The translations under genes and the position numbers were made by a program. The notes beneath the pieces are model-generated. The model had not been told where the DNA came from. It saw only the letters and a program-made list of their open reading frames with translations, and searched no databases. From the NCBI GenBank assembly GCA_905479915.1, contig CAJQOH010000001.1:1-47761 (forward strand): a DNA stretch of 47,761 nucleotides, in the 5' to 3' direction. Numbering within the stretch: position 1 is the first letter of the stretch; each line of letters starts with the position of its first letter. The stretch is from an uncultured Flavobacteriales bacterium (GTDB lineage Bacteria; Bacteroidota; Bacteroidia; Flavobacteriales_E; Vicingaceae). Positions 7,982 to 16,577 of the stretch are shown here, piece by piece.

Positions 7982-10900
7982 TCAGACTAATACTTCCCTC
8001 AGGTTCGTAAATAATATTTTCAAAGGATTCTATATAAGCCTTGTAAACATATACTCCTGCAGGCACTTTTTTCCCTTTAAAATTACCATCCCATCCATTA
8101 TTAATATTCTCTGATTCAAACAACAACTCACCCCATCTATCAAAAATCAACAGCTTAAATGATTTAATTCCCATTCCTTTAAACTTGAATTCATCGTTTA
8201 TCCCATCACCATCTGGTGTAAATGAATTTGGCGCATAAAAGAATTGAGGAGGTGTTATCGTTTTCATAATGCTATCAAAACAACCATTCGCATCTTCTAC
8301 TTTTAACCATACATCATGCTCTCCGTCACCAGAAAAAGTATTAATAGGATTCATCTCTGTAGATGCTTTTTCCTCAAACGTCCACCAATAAGATACGATA
8401 TTGTAAAATGAAGAATCTGTAAACTGTACCCTGTACTGATCAATATACTCATGTGAAAAATAAGCTGTAGGACTTGCTACACTCACATTAACAGATCCTC
8501 CCATAACACTACCACAACCATCAGTAACTGTAACATTATAACTCAGGTCCATAGTTGGTGATACTTGTAAAAATGATGCTGTTGATCCTCCTGACCAAGA
8601 GTAAGTATAAGGTGTATTTCCTCCTGATGCTACAACAGATAAACTTGCTTGGCCACCCACACATATTAATGTATCATTGGACAATGTTATTTGTAATGGA
8701 GCATAATTAGGTACTGTTACTACAAAAGATGCTGTAGCACTATCATTAGCACAAGTATCTTTTATAAAAGCAGTATAAGTTGTCGTGGCAATTGGATTTA
8801 CTGTGATATTGTTACCAGTAAAGCTAGTTGCTCCATCAGACCAATTAATTACTAAATTTTGTCCTGACCCTCCAGAAATATTCGCAACTAACACTACCGG
8901 ATCGCCAGGGCAATTGACAGCTAAATCTGCATTTACGGTGATTCCTAGCGGAGTAAATACAGGAACTACAACTTTTACCGAATCAAATATAGAAGAACAG
9001 ATATCAGATACTTGAACAGTATAAGTAGTTGTAGCAGCAGGTGTAACTTGAATAGTAGATGTTACTTCTGCAGTACTCCACAAATAAGTTTCCATACCAT
9101 TCCCTCCAGTAACTCCGGGGTCCAACAATATTGTTTCATTTACACAATTCATGTTAATAGAATCTGGCAAATTACTTTGATACGTTGATGGATTAATTGT
9201 TACTAAAACAGAATCCAATTGTATTGCACCACAACTGTCTTGAGCTGTAAGAATATAATTTGTTGTAACTACTGGATTAACAGTAGACGGTATTGTATTC
9301 CCAACTCCATTATTCCAAGAATAATAAGTCCCTACTCCACCTGTAACAATTGCATTTAAAACAACTGGATCACCAGGGCATATGGTAACATCATTTGTAG
9401 TTACTGTATTGGATAAAGGGACAAAATTAGGAACAGTAAGCGTTACCGAATCTCTAGCTGCAGTACCACAATTATCCATAACATCAATATAATAAGTAGT
9501 GGTATTAGTAGGACTAACATATATACTACTATCTGTAGAGCCTCCAGGAGTCCAACTGTAAGTAAATGTTCCACCTCCACCAGAAGGAGTAACATGAAGT
9601 CTAATACTATCTTGAGGACAATATTTAGAAGCATCATTAGAGGTCACTAAATTTATTGCTGCAGGGGGAGTTACCGTAACAACAGAACTATCAACTACAA
9701 CAAATTGATCGCATGAATCTGTTATTGTTGCATAATAAGTAGTTGTTACCACAGGGTTTACCCATATTGTATCTGTTTGAGCTCCCGTATTCCATCCAAC
9801 ACTATCTACTGGACCTGTATAATTTATCCATACTGGTACTGGGCCTGCACCACATATAACTGAAGTATCGTGCATGTTAGTTATATTTATTGGTAATCCA
9901 GGCAATACTGTTACTGTTACAGTATCTAATGCCGGTCCACCTCCACAGGTATCCGTTAATGTTACATAGTAATCTGTTGTGACTAGTGGGCTAACCCATA
10001 AAGAATCTCCTATATCACCTGTATTCCAAATAATACTATCTACTGGTCCTGTATAACCAACCCCTATCTTTACAGAATCAACACCGCAATTAATGGATAT
10101 ATCATTTGTTGAAGGTACAATTGGAGCTAGATCACTAATGTAAAACTTAATTTCTGTGGTATCAACTACAGCACAAATTGTTTGTATCAATTGAATGGTA
10201 ACAAATTCAAGACCTTCAGTAGCACCATCTGCATTTGCAGGTATTACTAGGTAAACAGTGTCTTGTCCAGGTGCAAAAACAACACTGTCTGCAGTTGTTG
10301 GATAATCAACACCGTTAGTTGCTGATCCTCCTATCAAAAAGTTTACTGTATTACTACCATTTGTATCAGTTCGTGTAAAAGCTAAAGTAGCTTCTCCACA
10401 ACCTTCATATATAATAGAATCTCCACCAGTGGTGTTAAAATTAGATTCCAAACTAATTACATTACTTGATAAACTGTTTGCCGCCAAAAACACTCCAGAA
10501 TCAAACGACCAATCTGAACCATCAGCAATCGCCATTTTTAAATGATATGTTTGACAAGCTACTACAGCACTAGAAGCGGTTAAAGGTACCGTTAACCCAT
10601 TGTATCTAATTATTGTCGAATCCGTGCAATGTGGAAGGCCAGGTGTAGCCCAACAATCATCACCATTACCATTACTTATATAGTATTGTGTATTCGTTAA
10701 ACCTCCTGGAGGGCAATTTGTACCGGCACTCACCCCACCATTTACAGTATTAATAGCAACTGGCGTAGTTGTTCCTGGAATTAAAGCAATATTCTTATTC
10801 CCAACTATTCCAGGACCACTTATAAAGAATCCAAAAATATCGTTAATACTACATACATAATCTGGATACTCTTCAGAAGCAAAAACATATTGAAAATCCA

Positions 10901-11168
10901 CCTGATTCCCTAAAGGAATAAAATCAAATTCCAATATACAAACATCATTTGTTGCTAAAGTATCTAAGCTCATTAAATCAGCATCATTCAACACTGTATT
11001 AAAAGCATGGCTTGCTAAATCACTATTATTAGGTCCTACCGCAGAGTATGGAATAAAAGCGGCTTGTGTTGCAGGGTTACAATTTGCTACCGCACTATAA
11101 ATCATTCCTACTGGAATAGGTGGTGGAGTTGCCCCACCACCCCAATTGTTATATTCTAAAACTGTCAT
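7974..11168 (-). CDS. Downstream fragment: anchor-L second half, Ig-like repeats, CHU_C
   Basis: Read alone, this 1064-residue frame begins at an internal Met (MTVLEYNNWGGG) and has no signal peptide, so it could not be exported by itself. That supports it being the back part of the split gene. From the N-terminus it has the second half of a choice-of-anchor-L domain; an acidic Calx-beta-like module at about 230-345; roughly six Ig-like repeats of about 75-85 residues, each with a 'SWSTG/WNTG ... VSP..TTTYYV.V.D.CG' pattern; a PKD-like stretch (YWWTFEEKASTEMNP); and the type B sorting signal (NSFTPDGDGINDEFKFKG ... FDRWGELLF ... VYVYKAYIE). The tail overlaps the end of gpmI by 8 bases, convergently. 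Confidence 0.7.
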   Translation of the reverse strand: MTVLEYNNWGGGATPPPIPVGMIYSAVANCNPATQAAFIPYSAVGPNNSDLASHAFNTVLNDADLMSLDTLATNDVCILEFDFIPLGNQVDFQYVFASEEYPDYVCSINDIFGFFISGPGIVGNKNIALIPGTTTPVAINTVNGGVSAGTNCPPGGLTNTQYYISNGNGDDCWATPGLPHCTDSTIIRYNGLTVPLTASSAVVACQTYHLKMAIADGSDWSFDSGVFLAANSLSSNVISLESNFNTTGGDSIIYEGCGEATLAFTRTDTNGSNTVNFLIGGSATNGVDYPTTADSVVFAPGQDTVYLVIPANADGATEGLEFVTIQLIQTICAVVDTTEIKFYISDLAPIVPSTNDISINCGVDSVKIGVGYTGPVDSIIWNTGDIGDSLWVSPLVTTDYYVTLTDTCGGGPALDTVTVTVLPGLPINITNMHDTSVICGAGPVPVWINYTGPVDSVGWNTGAQTDTIWVNPVVTTTYYATITDSCDQFVVVDSSVVTVTPPAAINLVTSNDASKYCPQDSIRLHVTPSGGGGTFTYSWTPGGSTDSSIYVSPTNTTTYYIDVMDNCGTAARDSVTLTVPNFVPLSNTVTTNDVTICPGDPVVLNAIVTGGVGTYYSWNNGVGNTIPSTVNPVVTTNYILTAQDSCGAIQLDSVLVTINPSTYQSNLPDSINMNCVNETILLDPGVTGGNGMETYLWSTAEVTSTIQVTPAATTTYTVQVSDICSSIFDSVKVVVPVFTPLGITVNADLAVNCPGDPVVLVANISGGSGQNLVINWSDGATSFTGNNITVNPIATTTYTAFIKDTCANDSATASFVVTVPNYAPLQITLSNDTLICVGGQASLSVVASGGNTPYTYSWSGGSTASFLQVSPTMDLSYNVTVTDGCGSVMGGSVNVSVASPTAYFSHEYIDQYRVQFTDSSFYNIVSYWWTFEEKASTEMNPINTFSGDGEHDVWLKVEDANGCFDSIMKTITPPQFFYAPNSFTPDGDGINDEFKFKGMGIKSFKLLIFDRWGELLFESENINNGWDGNFKGKKVPAGVYVYKAYIESFENIIYEPEGSISLIK

Positions 11169-11339
11169 TCCCCCTGGATCTGTTAAAGTTAGTTCATGAT
11201 CTAATTCATCACAACCTGCTCCACCAGTAGTTACATATTCAATATCTATAGTTGACCCTACAGGAACGAATATCTGAGTAGAAAACCATCCAAAATTGGC
11301 TGGGGTAATCGTATAATTCCCTATCAGGTTACCACCAAC

Positions 11340-11654
11340 TTAAACATTAACCGAACCACAATCCCACTGATCAAAATTAGCATCTGACAAATTCAATGAG
11401 TACATACAGTCTTCAACTGGAGCAGCCATACCTGTAGATAAAAGTATTCCATCAGCTATTCCCACATTAGAATTAGAACTGTTAAAAACTCCGTAAGCTC
11501 CTTGATTACAATTTAAATTTACGTTACTAATAGTTATTCCTCCACCTACAATAGTATTTGCAAGAACAGAATCTGTAACATTATCATTTACCACCAATTG
11601 AGCAAAACTCATTTGAGCGAATAAAACAGCTAATATGACTAGTAATTTTTTCAT
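11340..11654 (-). CDS. Upstream fragment: signal peptide and first part of anchor-L protein
   Basis: This 104-residue frame carries a typical signal peptide (MKKLLVILAVLFAQMSFAQ), then the first half of a choice-of-anchor-L domain (LANTIVGGGITISNVNLNC ... GIADGILLSTG). It then enters a second domain (CMYSLNLSDANFDQWDCGS) and stops at TAA 11340-11342. If translated it would be a short exported peptide lacking the C-terminal sorting domain. I treat it as the front of the split gene rather than an independent small protein. Confidence 0.7.
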   Translation of the reverse strand: MKKLLVILAVLFAQMSFAQLVVNDNVTDSVLANTIVGGGITISNVNLNCNQGAYGVFNSSNSNVGIADGILLSTGMAAPVEDCMYSLNLSDANFDQWDCGSVNV

Positions 11655-11906
11655 GTGTGATTAGTTTAGTTATCTTTAAGACTGGTGAAAAGAAAAAAGG
11701 TTGCTATACACAGAAACCTTGTTTTTGAATTATTGAACTCCTAAAAGTCGCCCATGTTTTAAAAACTGGTGACAAATCACTGTTTTCTAACAAAATGTTG
11801 CAACAATAAAAATGAAATACTTAAGGTCTAGTACACATTTTCAATCCAAAACAAATTTTTACTACGAAGTACTTCAACTTAATTATATTTGTGGAAAATT
11901 TAAAAT

Positions 11907-13298
11907 ATGTCCAACATCAATAATTACATTTCAGAAAACAAAGAACGATTTCTTAACGAACTTTTAGATCTACTAAAGATCCCTTCAGTAAGTGCAGATT
12001 CTGCTTACGATGCTGATACAGCAAAAACAGCTGAAGAAGTTAAAAAGCGATTGGTAGAAGCCGGAGCCGATAACGTAGAAATTTGTGCTACAGCAGGACA
12101 TCCTATTGTTTATGCAGATAAAATAATTGATACTAATTTACCAACTGTTTTGGTTTATGGACATTACGATGTACAACCTGCAGATCCAATAGATTTATGG
12201 GATAGTCCTCCTTTTGAGCCTGTAATTAAACCAACAGAAAACCATCCTGAAGGAGCAATTTTTGCTAGAGGATCATGTGATGATAAAGGACAGATGTACA
12301 TGCATGTAAAGGCATTTGAGTCCATGATGAAAACAGATAGTCTTCCGTGTAATGTTAAGTTCATGATTGAAGGTGAAGAGGAAGTAGGATCAGAAAACTT
12401 AGGAACTTTTGTTAAAGAAAATAAAGAACGACTAGAAGCAGATGTTATTTTAATCTCAGATACTGGAATTATTGCGAATGACACCCCATCTATTACTGTT
12501 GGACTAAGAGGCTTAAGCTATGTTGAAGTTGAAGTGACTGGACCAAACCGTGATTTACATTCAGGATTATATGGTGGTGCTGTGGCAAATCCAATTAACA
12601 TTTTATGCGAAATGATTGCTAAAATGAGAGACGATAAAAATCACATTGCCATTCCTGGGTTTTATGATGATGTTGAAATTCTTACAGATGAAGAAAGAGC
12701 AGAAATGGCTAAAGCACCTTTTAGCGTAGAAGAATATAAGAAAGCACTAGATCTTTCTGATATAGATGGTGAAGAAGGATACACAACAAACGAAAGAAAT
12801 TCTATTCGACCAACAATTGATGTTAATGGAATTTGGGGAGGATACACTGGCGAAGGGGCGAAAACTGTTATTGCATCAAAAGCTTATGCTAAAATATCTA
12901 TGCGTTTAGTTCCTCATCAAAATAGTGAGAAGATTACTGAACTGTTTACAACATATTTTAATAGTATTGCTCCGGCATCTGTTAAAGTAAAGGTAACTCC
13001 ACACCATGGAGGAACACCTTATGTTACACCAACTAATTTTATCGGGTACAAAGCTGCAAAGCAAGCGATGCAAGATTCTTTCGGAAAAACTCCAATCCCA
13101 ATTAGAAGTGGAGGAAGTATCCCTATTGTTGCTTTATTTGAAGAAGAATTAGGTTTAAAATCTGTACTGTTTGGTTTTGGATTAGATTCAGATGCGATCC
13201 ATTCTCCAAATGAGCATTATGGTGTTTTCAATTATTTTAAAGGAATAGAAACCATTCCTTTATTTTACAAGTACTTTGCAGAATATCACAACGCATAA
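11907..13298 (+). CDS. M20-family dipeptidase / metallopeptidase
   Basis: This 463-residue cytoplasmic protein belongs to the M20 di-zinc peptidases and is probably a broad-specificity dipeptidase. Visible active-site elements: the first zinc His/Asp in VYGHYDVQPAD; the bridging Asp in RGSCDDKGQ; the Glu-Glu general base and ligand in IEGEEEVGSENL; an Asp ligand in LISDTG; and the C-terminal His in DAIHSPNEHYG. The dimerisation/lid domain begins near PSITVGLRGLSYVEVEVTGP and contains DLHSGLYGG. The length fits the cytosolic nonspecific dipeptidase group. Upstream, TATATTTG at 11884-11891 resembles a Bacteroidota -7 element, and a perfect palindrome GAAGTACTTC (11866-11875) sits just before it. 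Confidence 0.9.
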   Translation: MSNINNYISENKERFLNELLDLLKIPSVSADSAYDADTAKTAEEVKKRLVEAGADNVEICATAGHPIVYADKIIDTNLPTVLVYGHYDVQPADPIDLWDSPPFEPVIKPTENHPEGAIFARGSCDDKGQMYMHVKAFESMMKTDSLPCNVKFMIEGEEEVGSENLGTFVKENKERLEADVILISDTGIIANDTPSITVGLRGLSYVEVEVTGPNRDLHSGLYGGAVANPINILCEMIAKMRDDKNHIAIPGFYDDVEILTDEERAEMAKAPFSVEEYKKALDLSDIDGEEGYTTNERNSIRPTIDVNGIWGGYTGEGAKTVIASKAYAKISMRLVPHQNSEKITELFTTYFNSIAPASVKVKVTPHHGGTPYVTPTNFIGYKAAKQAMQDSFGKTPIPIRSGGSIPIVALFEEELGLKSVLFGFGLDSDAIHSPNEHYGVFNYFKGIETIPLFYKYFAEYHNA

Positions 13299-13320
13299 AG
13301 ATGTATTTGTATAGTTAAAC

Positions 13321-13779
13321 ATGAAAAAGTTCCTTACATATTCTACTCTACTTCTTTTGGTTATTCAACTAACCAGTTGCCTAGAATATAAAGAGGTTGA
13401 AGTTATCAAGGTTGTTGATGTTGGTGTAAAAGATATCTCAATACAAGGTGTTGATGTTGAAGTTGCGATGCAAATTAAAAACCCTAACAAATACGATATT
13501 AGTATAATTGATTCAGATTTAAACCTTTTTTTAAAAGGCAATAAAGTAGGAAAGGCTTCTATCAAGGAAAAGGTTACACTCAAAAAAAAATCAAACAGTG
13601 TTTATCGCTTTATCATGCAATCTAGTTTAAAAGACTTAGCTTCTGGAGGTCTTCCGGCACTCATGGGTTTAATTTCTAGTCCAACAATGGAGCTTAGGGT
13701 ACAAGGAGATATAAAAGCGCGAGCAAAGGGTATAAGTAAAAGTGTGCCGATAGATTTTAAGGAAAATATTACGCTCTAA
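13321..13779 (+). CDS. LEA14-like (LEA type 2) lipoprotein
   Basis: The 152-residue product starts with a lipoprotein signal peptide (MKKFLTYSTLLLLVIQLTSC), so the mature N-terminal Cys should be lipidated. The rest is one beta-sandwich of the LEA14/WHy type, with the characteristic 'VDVEVAMQIKNPNKYDISI' strand pair (ordinary proteins of this family have 'NPN.Y.I') and a 'VGKASIKEKVTLKKKSNS' strand. The role in bacteria is not established; an envelope or stress function is usually supposed. It lies 22 bases after the dipeptidase on the same strand and may be cotranscribed. Confidence 0.8.
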   Translation: MKKFLTYSTLLLLVIQLTSCLEYKEVEVIKVVDVGVKDISIQGVDVEVAMQIKNPNKYDISIIDSDLNLFLKGNKVGKASIKEKVTLKKKSNSVYRFIMQSSLKDLASGGLPALMGLISSPTMELRVQGDIKARAKGISKSVPIDFKENITL

Positions 13780-13883
13780 ACACGAAGTAAGTCAACGGAA
13801 AGACAATGATATACGTATGTTATAATAACGCCTATCAATTGCCAATTAAAAACGTGAATGAAGCATTAAAGTAGATTTAATAA

Positions 13884-15500
13884 TTGAGTACTTATTGTAG
13901 ACATATCTTTTCTCTTTCCATTCTAACATTGTTGGCTACTGTCGCATTCGGACAACAACAAAACCTTCCTCTAAATAGAGAATTTGGACTGGTTAATCAA
14001 AAGGTCTTTAATGACATTAACAGTAATGTTCACACTTCATTCCAACCAATTAATCAATCTTTTATAAAAAGCATTTCTGATTCAATATTATCAAAATCCG
14101 AACATAAATTCTACTTAGCAAACATCTCCAAATCAGAAAAAAAGCCCCGTAACTTTTTTAAGTGGATGTATCGATCGATGTTTTATGAAAACTTAATGAT
14201 TGTTGATACGGGTAATTTTTATTTAACAGTTGATCCCTTATTTAATATTGAGCTAGGAAAAGATAGTGAAGACCCATCAGGGAAAACACTTTATAAAAAT
14301 ACAAGAGGTGTTATGGTTCGCGCAAATGTTGGCGAAAAGTTTTCTTTTGAAACATCCTTTTATGAAAACCAAATGGTATTGCCAGATTATTTAACTAACT
14401 ACGCCAATTCAACAACAATAATTCCTGGACAAGGAAGATGGAAAGCTTTTAAATCAGACCAAGGATATGATTTTTCTTCAGCTTCGGCAAACCTCTCTTA
14501 TTCGCCAAACAAACACTTTAACTTTCAATTAGGAACAGGAAAAAACTTTGTTGGAGATGGATATCGTTCACTACTATTATCAGATGCTTCATTCAATTAT
14601 CCTTTCTGGAAAATCATAACCACTTTTGGAAAAAAAGATCAATTCCAATACACCAAACTAAACGCTTCCTTATCTTCTGTTACTCGAAGAGATGAGGCCT
14701 CAACTTCCGAAAGCCTGTTCCAAAGAAAAACAATGAGTACGCATTACTTGAGTTGGTTAGCTACAAAATGGCTAAACATTGGTTTATTTGAATCTACCCT
14801 ATGGCAAACAGAAGATTCTTCTGGAACAAAACCATTGCAATGGCAACAGTTTAATCCGATAATTGGAGTTAATACTGCAACTACTGGATTTAATGATGTT
14901 AATCATACTGTTATAGGAACAAACCTAAAACTTAAACTTCCTTTTAAAGCAGTTATCTATAATCAATTTGTTTATGATGGTAGTTCAAAGTATGGCTATC
15001 AAGTTGGTGCTAAATATTTTGGAATACCCAACTTAACTTTACAAGCAGAATATAACAGTTCCGAAGCTTTTACCTACTCTTCTGATACTAGACTACAGAC
15101 TTACTCTAATTACAACGAACCTCTAGCACATCCCACAGGTGCAAATTTCAAAGAGATTGTTGGTATCATCAATTACAAGTACAAACGAGTATTTACTGAA
15201 ATTAAAATGAATTTAATTGATTATGGTACAGTTGGAAACAATATATTCTTTTCAGAAAACAACACTCCTCAAATAGTAGATGCAGATGGAAACATATTAT
15301 CATTACCCGCTATATCTAACAAACTAACAATTATACAAGCACATCTTGGGTTTCTTATTAACCCTAAAAACAACATGAGTATACTTATTGGAATTAATAA
15401 ACGATCATATGAAAACACCGCATTAAACTTTACAAATGAAACCAATTACGTTTATTTTGGCTTTCGCACATCATTAAGAAATTTATATGACGATTTTTAA
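13884..15500 (+). CDS. RemB/Wzi-like outer-membrane protein, paralog 1 (TTG start)
   Basis: This 538-residue outer-membrane beta-barrel is of the Wzi/RemB type, a family tied to capsule surface assembly and, in Flavobacterium, to gliding motility. It has a signal peptide (LSILTLLATVAFGQ), a variable periplasmic N-terminus, a barrel of alternating strands, and the motif FQLGTGKNFVGDGYRSLLLSD. The terminal strand ends YVYFGFRTSLRNLYDDF. A near-copy of that ending closes paralog 2 (16570-18162). The only plausible start is TTG at 13884, because an in-frame TAA lies immediately before it and the next ATG is around residue 93, deep in the mature protein. TTG initiation is allowed, though it may be a mutated ATG. 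It is followed after 6 bases by the WecA-like gene. Confidence 0.8.
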   Translation: MSTYCRHIFSLSILTLLATVAFGQQQNLPLNREFGLVNQKVFNDINSNVHTSFQPINQSFIKSISDSILSKSEHKFYLANISKSEKKPRNFFKWMYRSMFYENLMIVDTGNFYLTVDPLFNIELGKDSEDPSGKTLYKNTRGVMVRANVGEKFSFETSFYENQMVLPDYLTNYANSTTIIPGQGRWKAFKSDQGYDFSSASANLSYSPNKHFNFQLGTGKNFVGDGYRSLLLSDASFNYPFWKIITTFGKKDQFQYTKLNASLSSVTRRDEASTSESLFQRKTMSTHYLSWLATKWLNIGLFESTLWQTEDSSGTKPLQWQQFNPIIGVNTATTGFNDVNHTVIGTNLKLKLPFKAVIYNQFVYDGSSKYGYQVGAKYFGIPNLTLQAEYNSSEAFTYSSDTRLQTYSNYNEPLAHPTGANFKEIVGIINYKYKRVFTEIKMNLIDYGTVGNNIFFSENNTPQIVDADGNILSLPAISNKLTIIQAHLGFLINPKNNMSILIGINKRSYENTALNFTNETNYVYFGFRTSLRNLYDDF

Positions 15501-15506
15501 TAGACT

Positions 15507-16577
15507 ATGCTAGAATTAATTTTGCCCATATTAACATCCTTTATGATCGTGTTACTTTCTACACCATCTTTTATCTTAATTGCTAAGAAAAAGCATTTAT
15601 TTGATGATCCTTCGGATGATAGAAAGATTCATACTAAAAAAGTACCTTTAATGGGAGGTATGATGATTTTTGCTGGAACACTCTTCTCTTTTTTACTTTG
15701 GTTACCTATCAATGATATCGGAGTTATTCAATACCTCGTCCCTTCATTATTAATTATGTTTTTTGTTGGAATGAAAGATGATATTATTGGTACTGCTCCG
15801 GTAAAAAAATTAGCAGCTCATATAATCGTTGCTTTTATTATGGTATTTATGGCAGAAGTAAAACTAACAAGTTTGCATGGCCTTTTTGGTATCAGAGAAA
15901 TTCCAGAATGGGCAGGAATTATGCTTTCAATCTTCACGTATATTGTAATAATAAATGCCTTCAATTTAATTGATGGAGTAGATGGTTTAGCTTCTGGTGT
16001 TGGACTAATCGCTTCAACCGTTTTTGGTTGTTGGTTTTATTTTGCTGGCGATTGGACTTATGCTGTTTTGTCATTTTCACTAGCTGGAGCGTTATTAGGG
16101 TTTTTAAGGTTTAATTTTAATCCTGCTAAAATTTTTATGGGTGATTCTGGATCACTTACAATAGGATTTTTAATTGCTGTAATGGCTATCGAGTTAGTAG
16201 AATACGAAGCTCAAGAACTACCTTATGTTATTAAAAACATTTCCAAACCTATTTTGTCCATGTCTATTTTGGTTTATCCATTGGTAGATACTATTAGAGT
16301 TTTTACCTTAAGAGCAGTAAGGGGTGTTTCTCCTTTTACAGCAGATAGAAATCATATTCACCATAGATTAATGGATTTAGGATTGGGACATAAACAAACA
16401 GTTATTATCATTTACCTATTTAGTTTACTTACAATTGGAGCTTCAGTTATTGCACAACAATTTGACCCAAGCTATTCATTTGTTGTTATAATGGGAAGTG
16501 TTTTACTATTAATACAAACACCATTTTTCATTAAGTTAAAGAGAAAAAAAACAGCAGCAAAAAAGGGCAATGTATAA
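15507..16577 (+). CDS. MraY/WecA-family undecaprenyl-phosphate sugar-1-phosphate transferase
   Basis: This 356-residue polytopic inner-membrane enzyme transfers a sugar-1-phosphate (often GlcNAc-1-P) to undecaprenyl phosphate, starting a capsule, O-antigen or similar glycan. Visible motifs: DDPSDDRKIHTKKVPLMGG near the N-terminus, the Mg-binding GMKDDIIG, NAFNLIDGVDGLASG, KIFMGDSGSLTIGF, and the WecA-group loop DRNHIHHRLMDLG. About ten membrane helices are visible. The HIHHRLMD loop separates it from MraY. The exact sugar is not determinable. Its 3' end overlaps the following RemB-like gene by 8 bases, and the preceding RemB-like gene ends 6 bases upstream, so the three should form one operon. 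Confidence 0.9.
   Translation: MLELILPILTSFMIVLLSTPSFILIAKKKHLFDDPSDDRKIHTKKVPLMGGMMIFAGTLFSFLLWLPINDIGVIQYLVPSLLIMFFVGMKDDIIGTAPVKKLAAHIIVAFIMVFMAEVKLTSLHGLFGIREIPEWAGIMLSIFTYIVIINAFNLIDGVDGLASGVGLIASTVFGCWFYFAGDWTYAVLSFSLAGALLGFLRFNFNPAKIFMGDSGSLTIGFLIAVMAIELVEYEAQELPYVIKNISKPILSMSILVYPLVDTIRVFTLRAVRGVSPFTADRNHIHHRLMDLGLGHKQTVIIIYLFSLLTIGASVIAQQFDPSYSFVVIMGSVLLLIQTPFFIKLKRKKTAAKKGNV

Larger units (their letters stand above)
7974..11654 (-). pseudogene. Choice-of-anchor-L / CHU_C surface protein gene split by one in-frame TAA
   Basis: One continuous frame runs from ATG 11652-11654 to TAA 7974-7976, broken only by a TAA at 11340-11342. Between the stop and the next ATG (11166-11168) the same frame encodes 57 sensible codons (VGGNLIGNYTITPANFGWF ... 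ELTLTDPGG). These complete a domain that starts before the stop. Restored, the protein would be 1226 codons long. Its order is: signal peptide; first half of a choice-of-anchor-L domain (ADGILLSTG); a nested domain starting CMYSLNLSD; second half of choice-of-anchor-L (VCILEFDFIP, FASEEYPDYVC, DIFGFFISGPG); a Calx-beta-like module; a series of Ig/PKD-like repeats; a PKD-like domain; and a CHU_C type B sorting domain. The stop replaces one residue in 'SVNV-x-VGGN', so a single base change (for example from a Tyr codon) explains it. It may be a real pseudogene, a phase-variable population allele or a consensus error. Confidence 0.8.

Noticed and set aside
9443-9637. A hydrophobic minus-strand open frame within the large CHU_C gene
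   Set aside because: It overlaps the Ig-like repeats in another phase, and its hydrophobic runs come from the Thr/Val-rich repeat coding.
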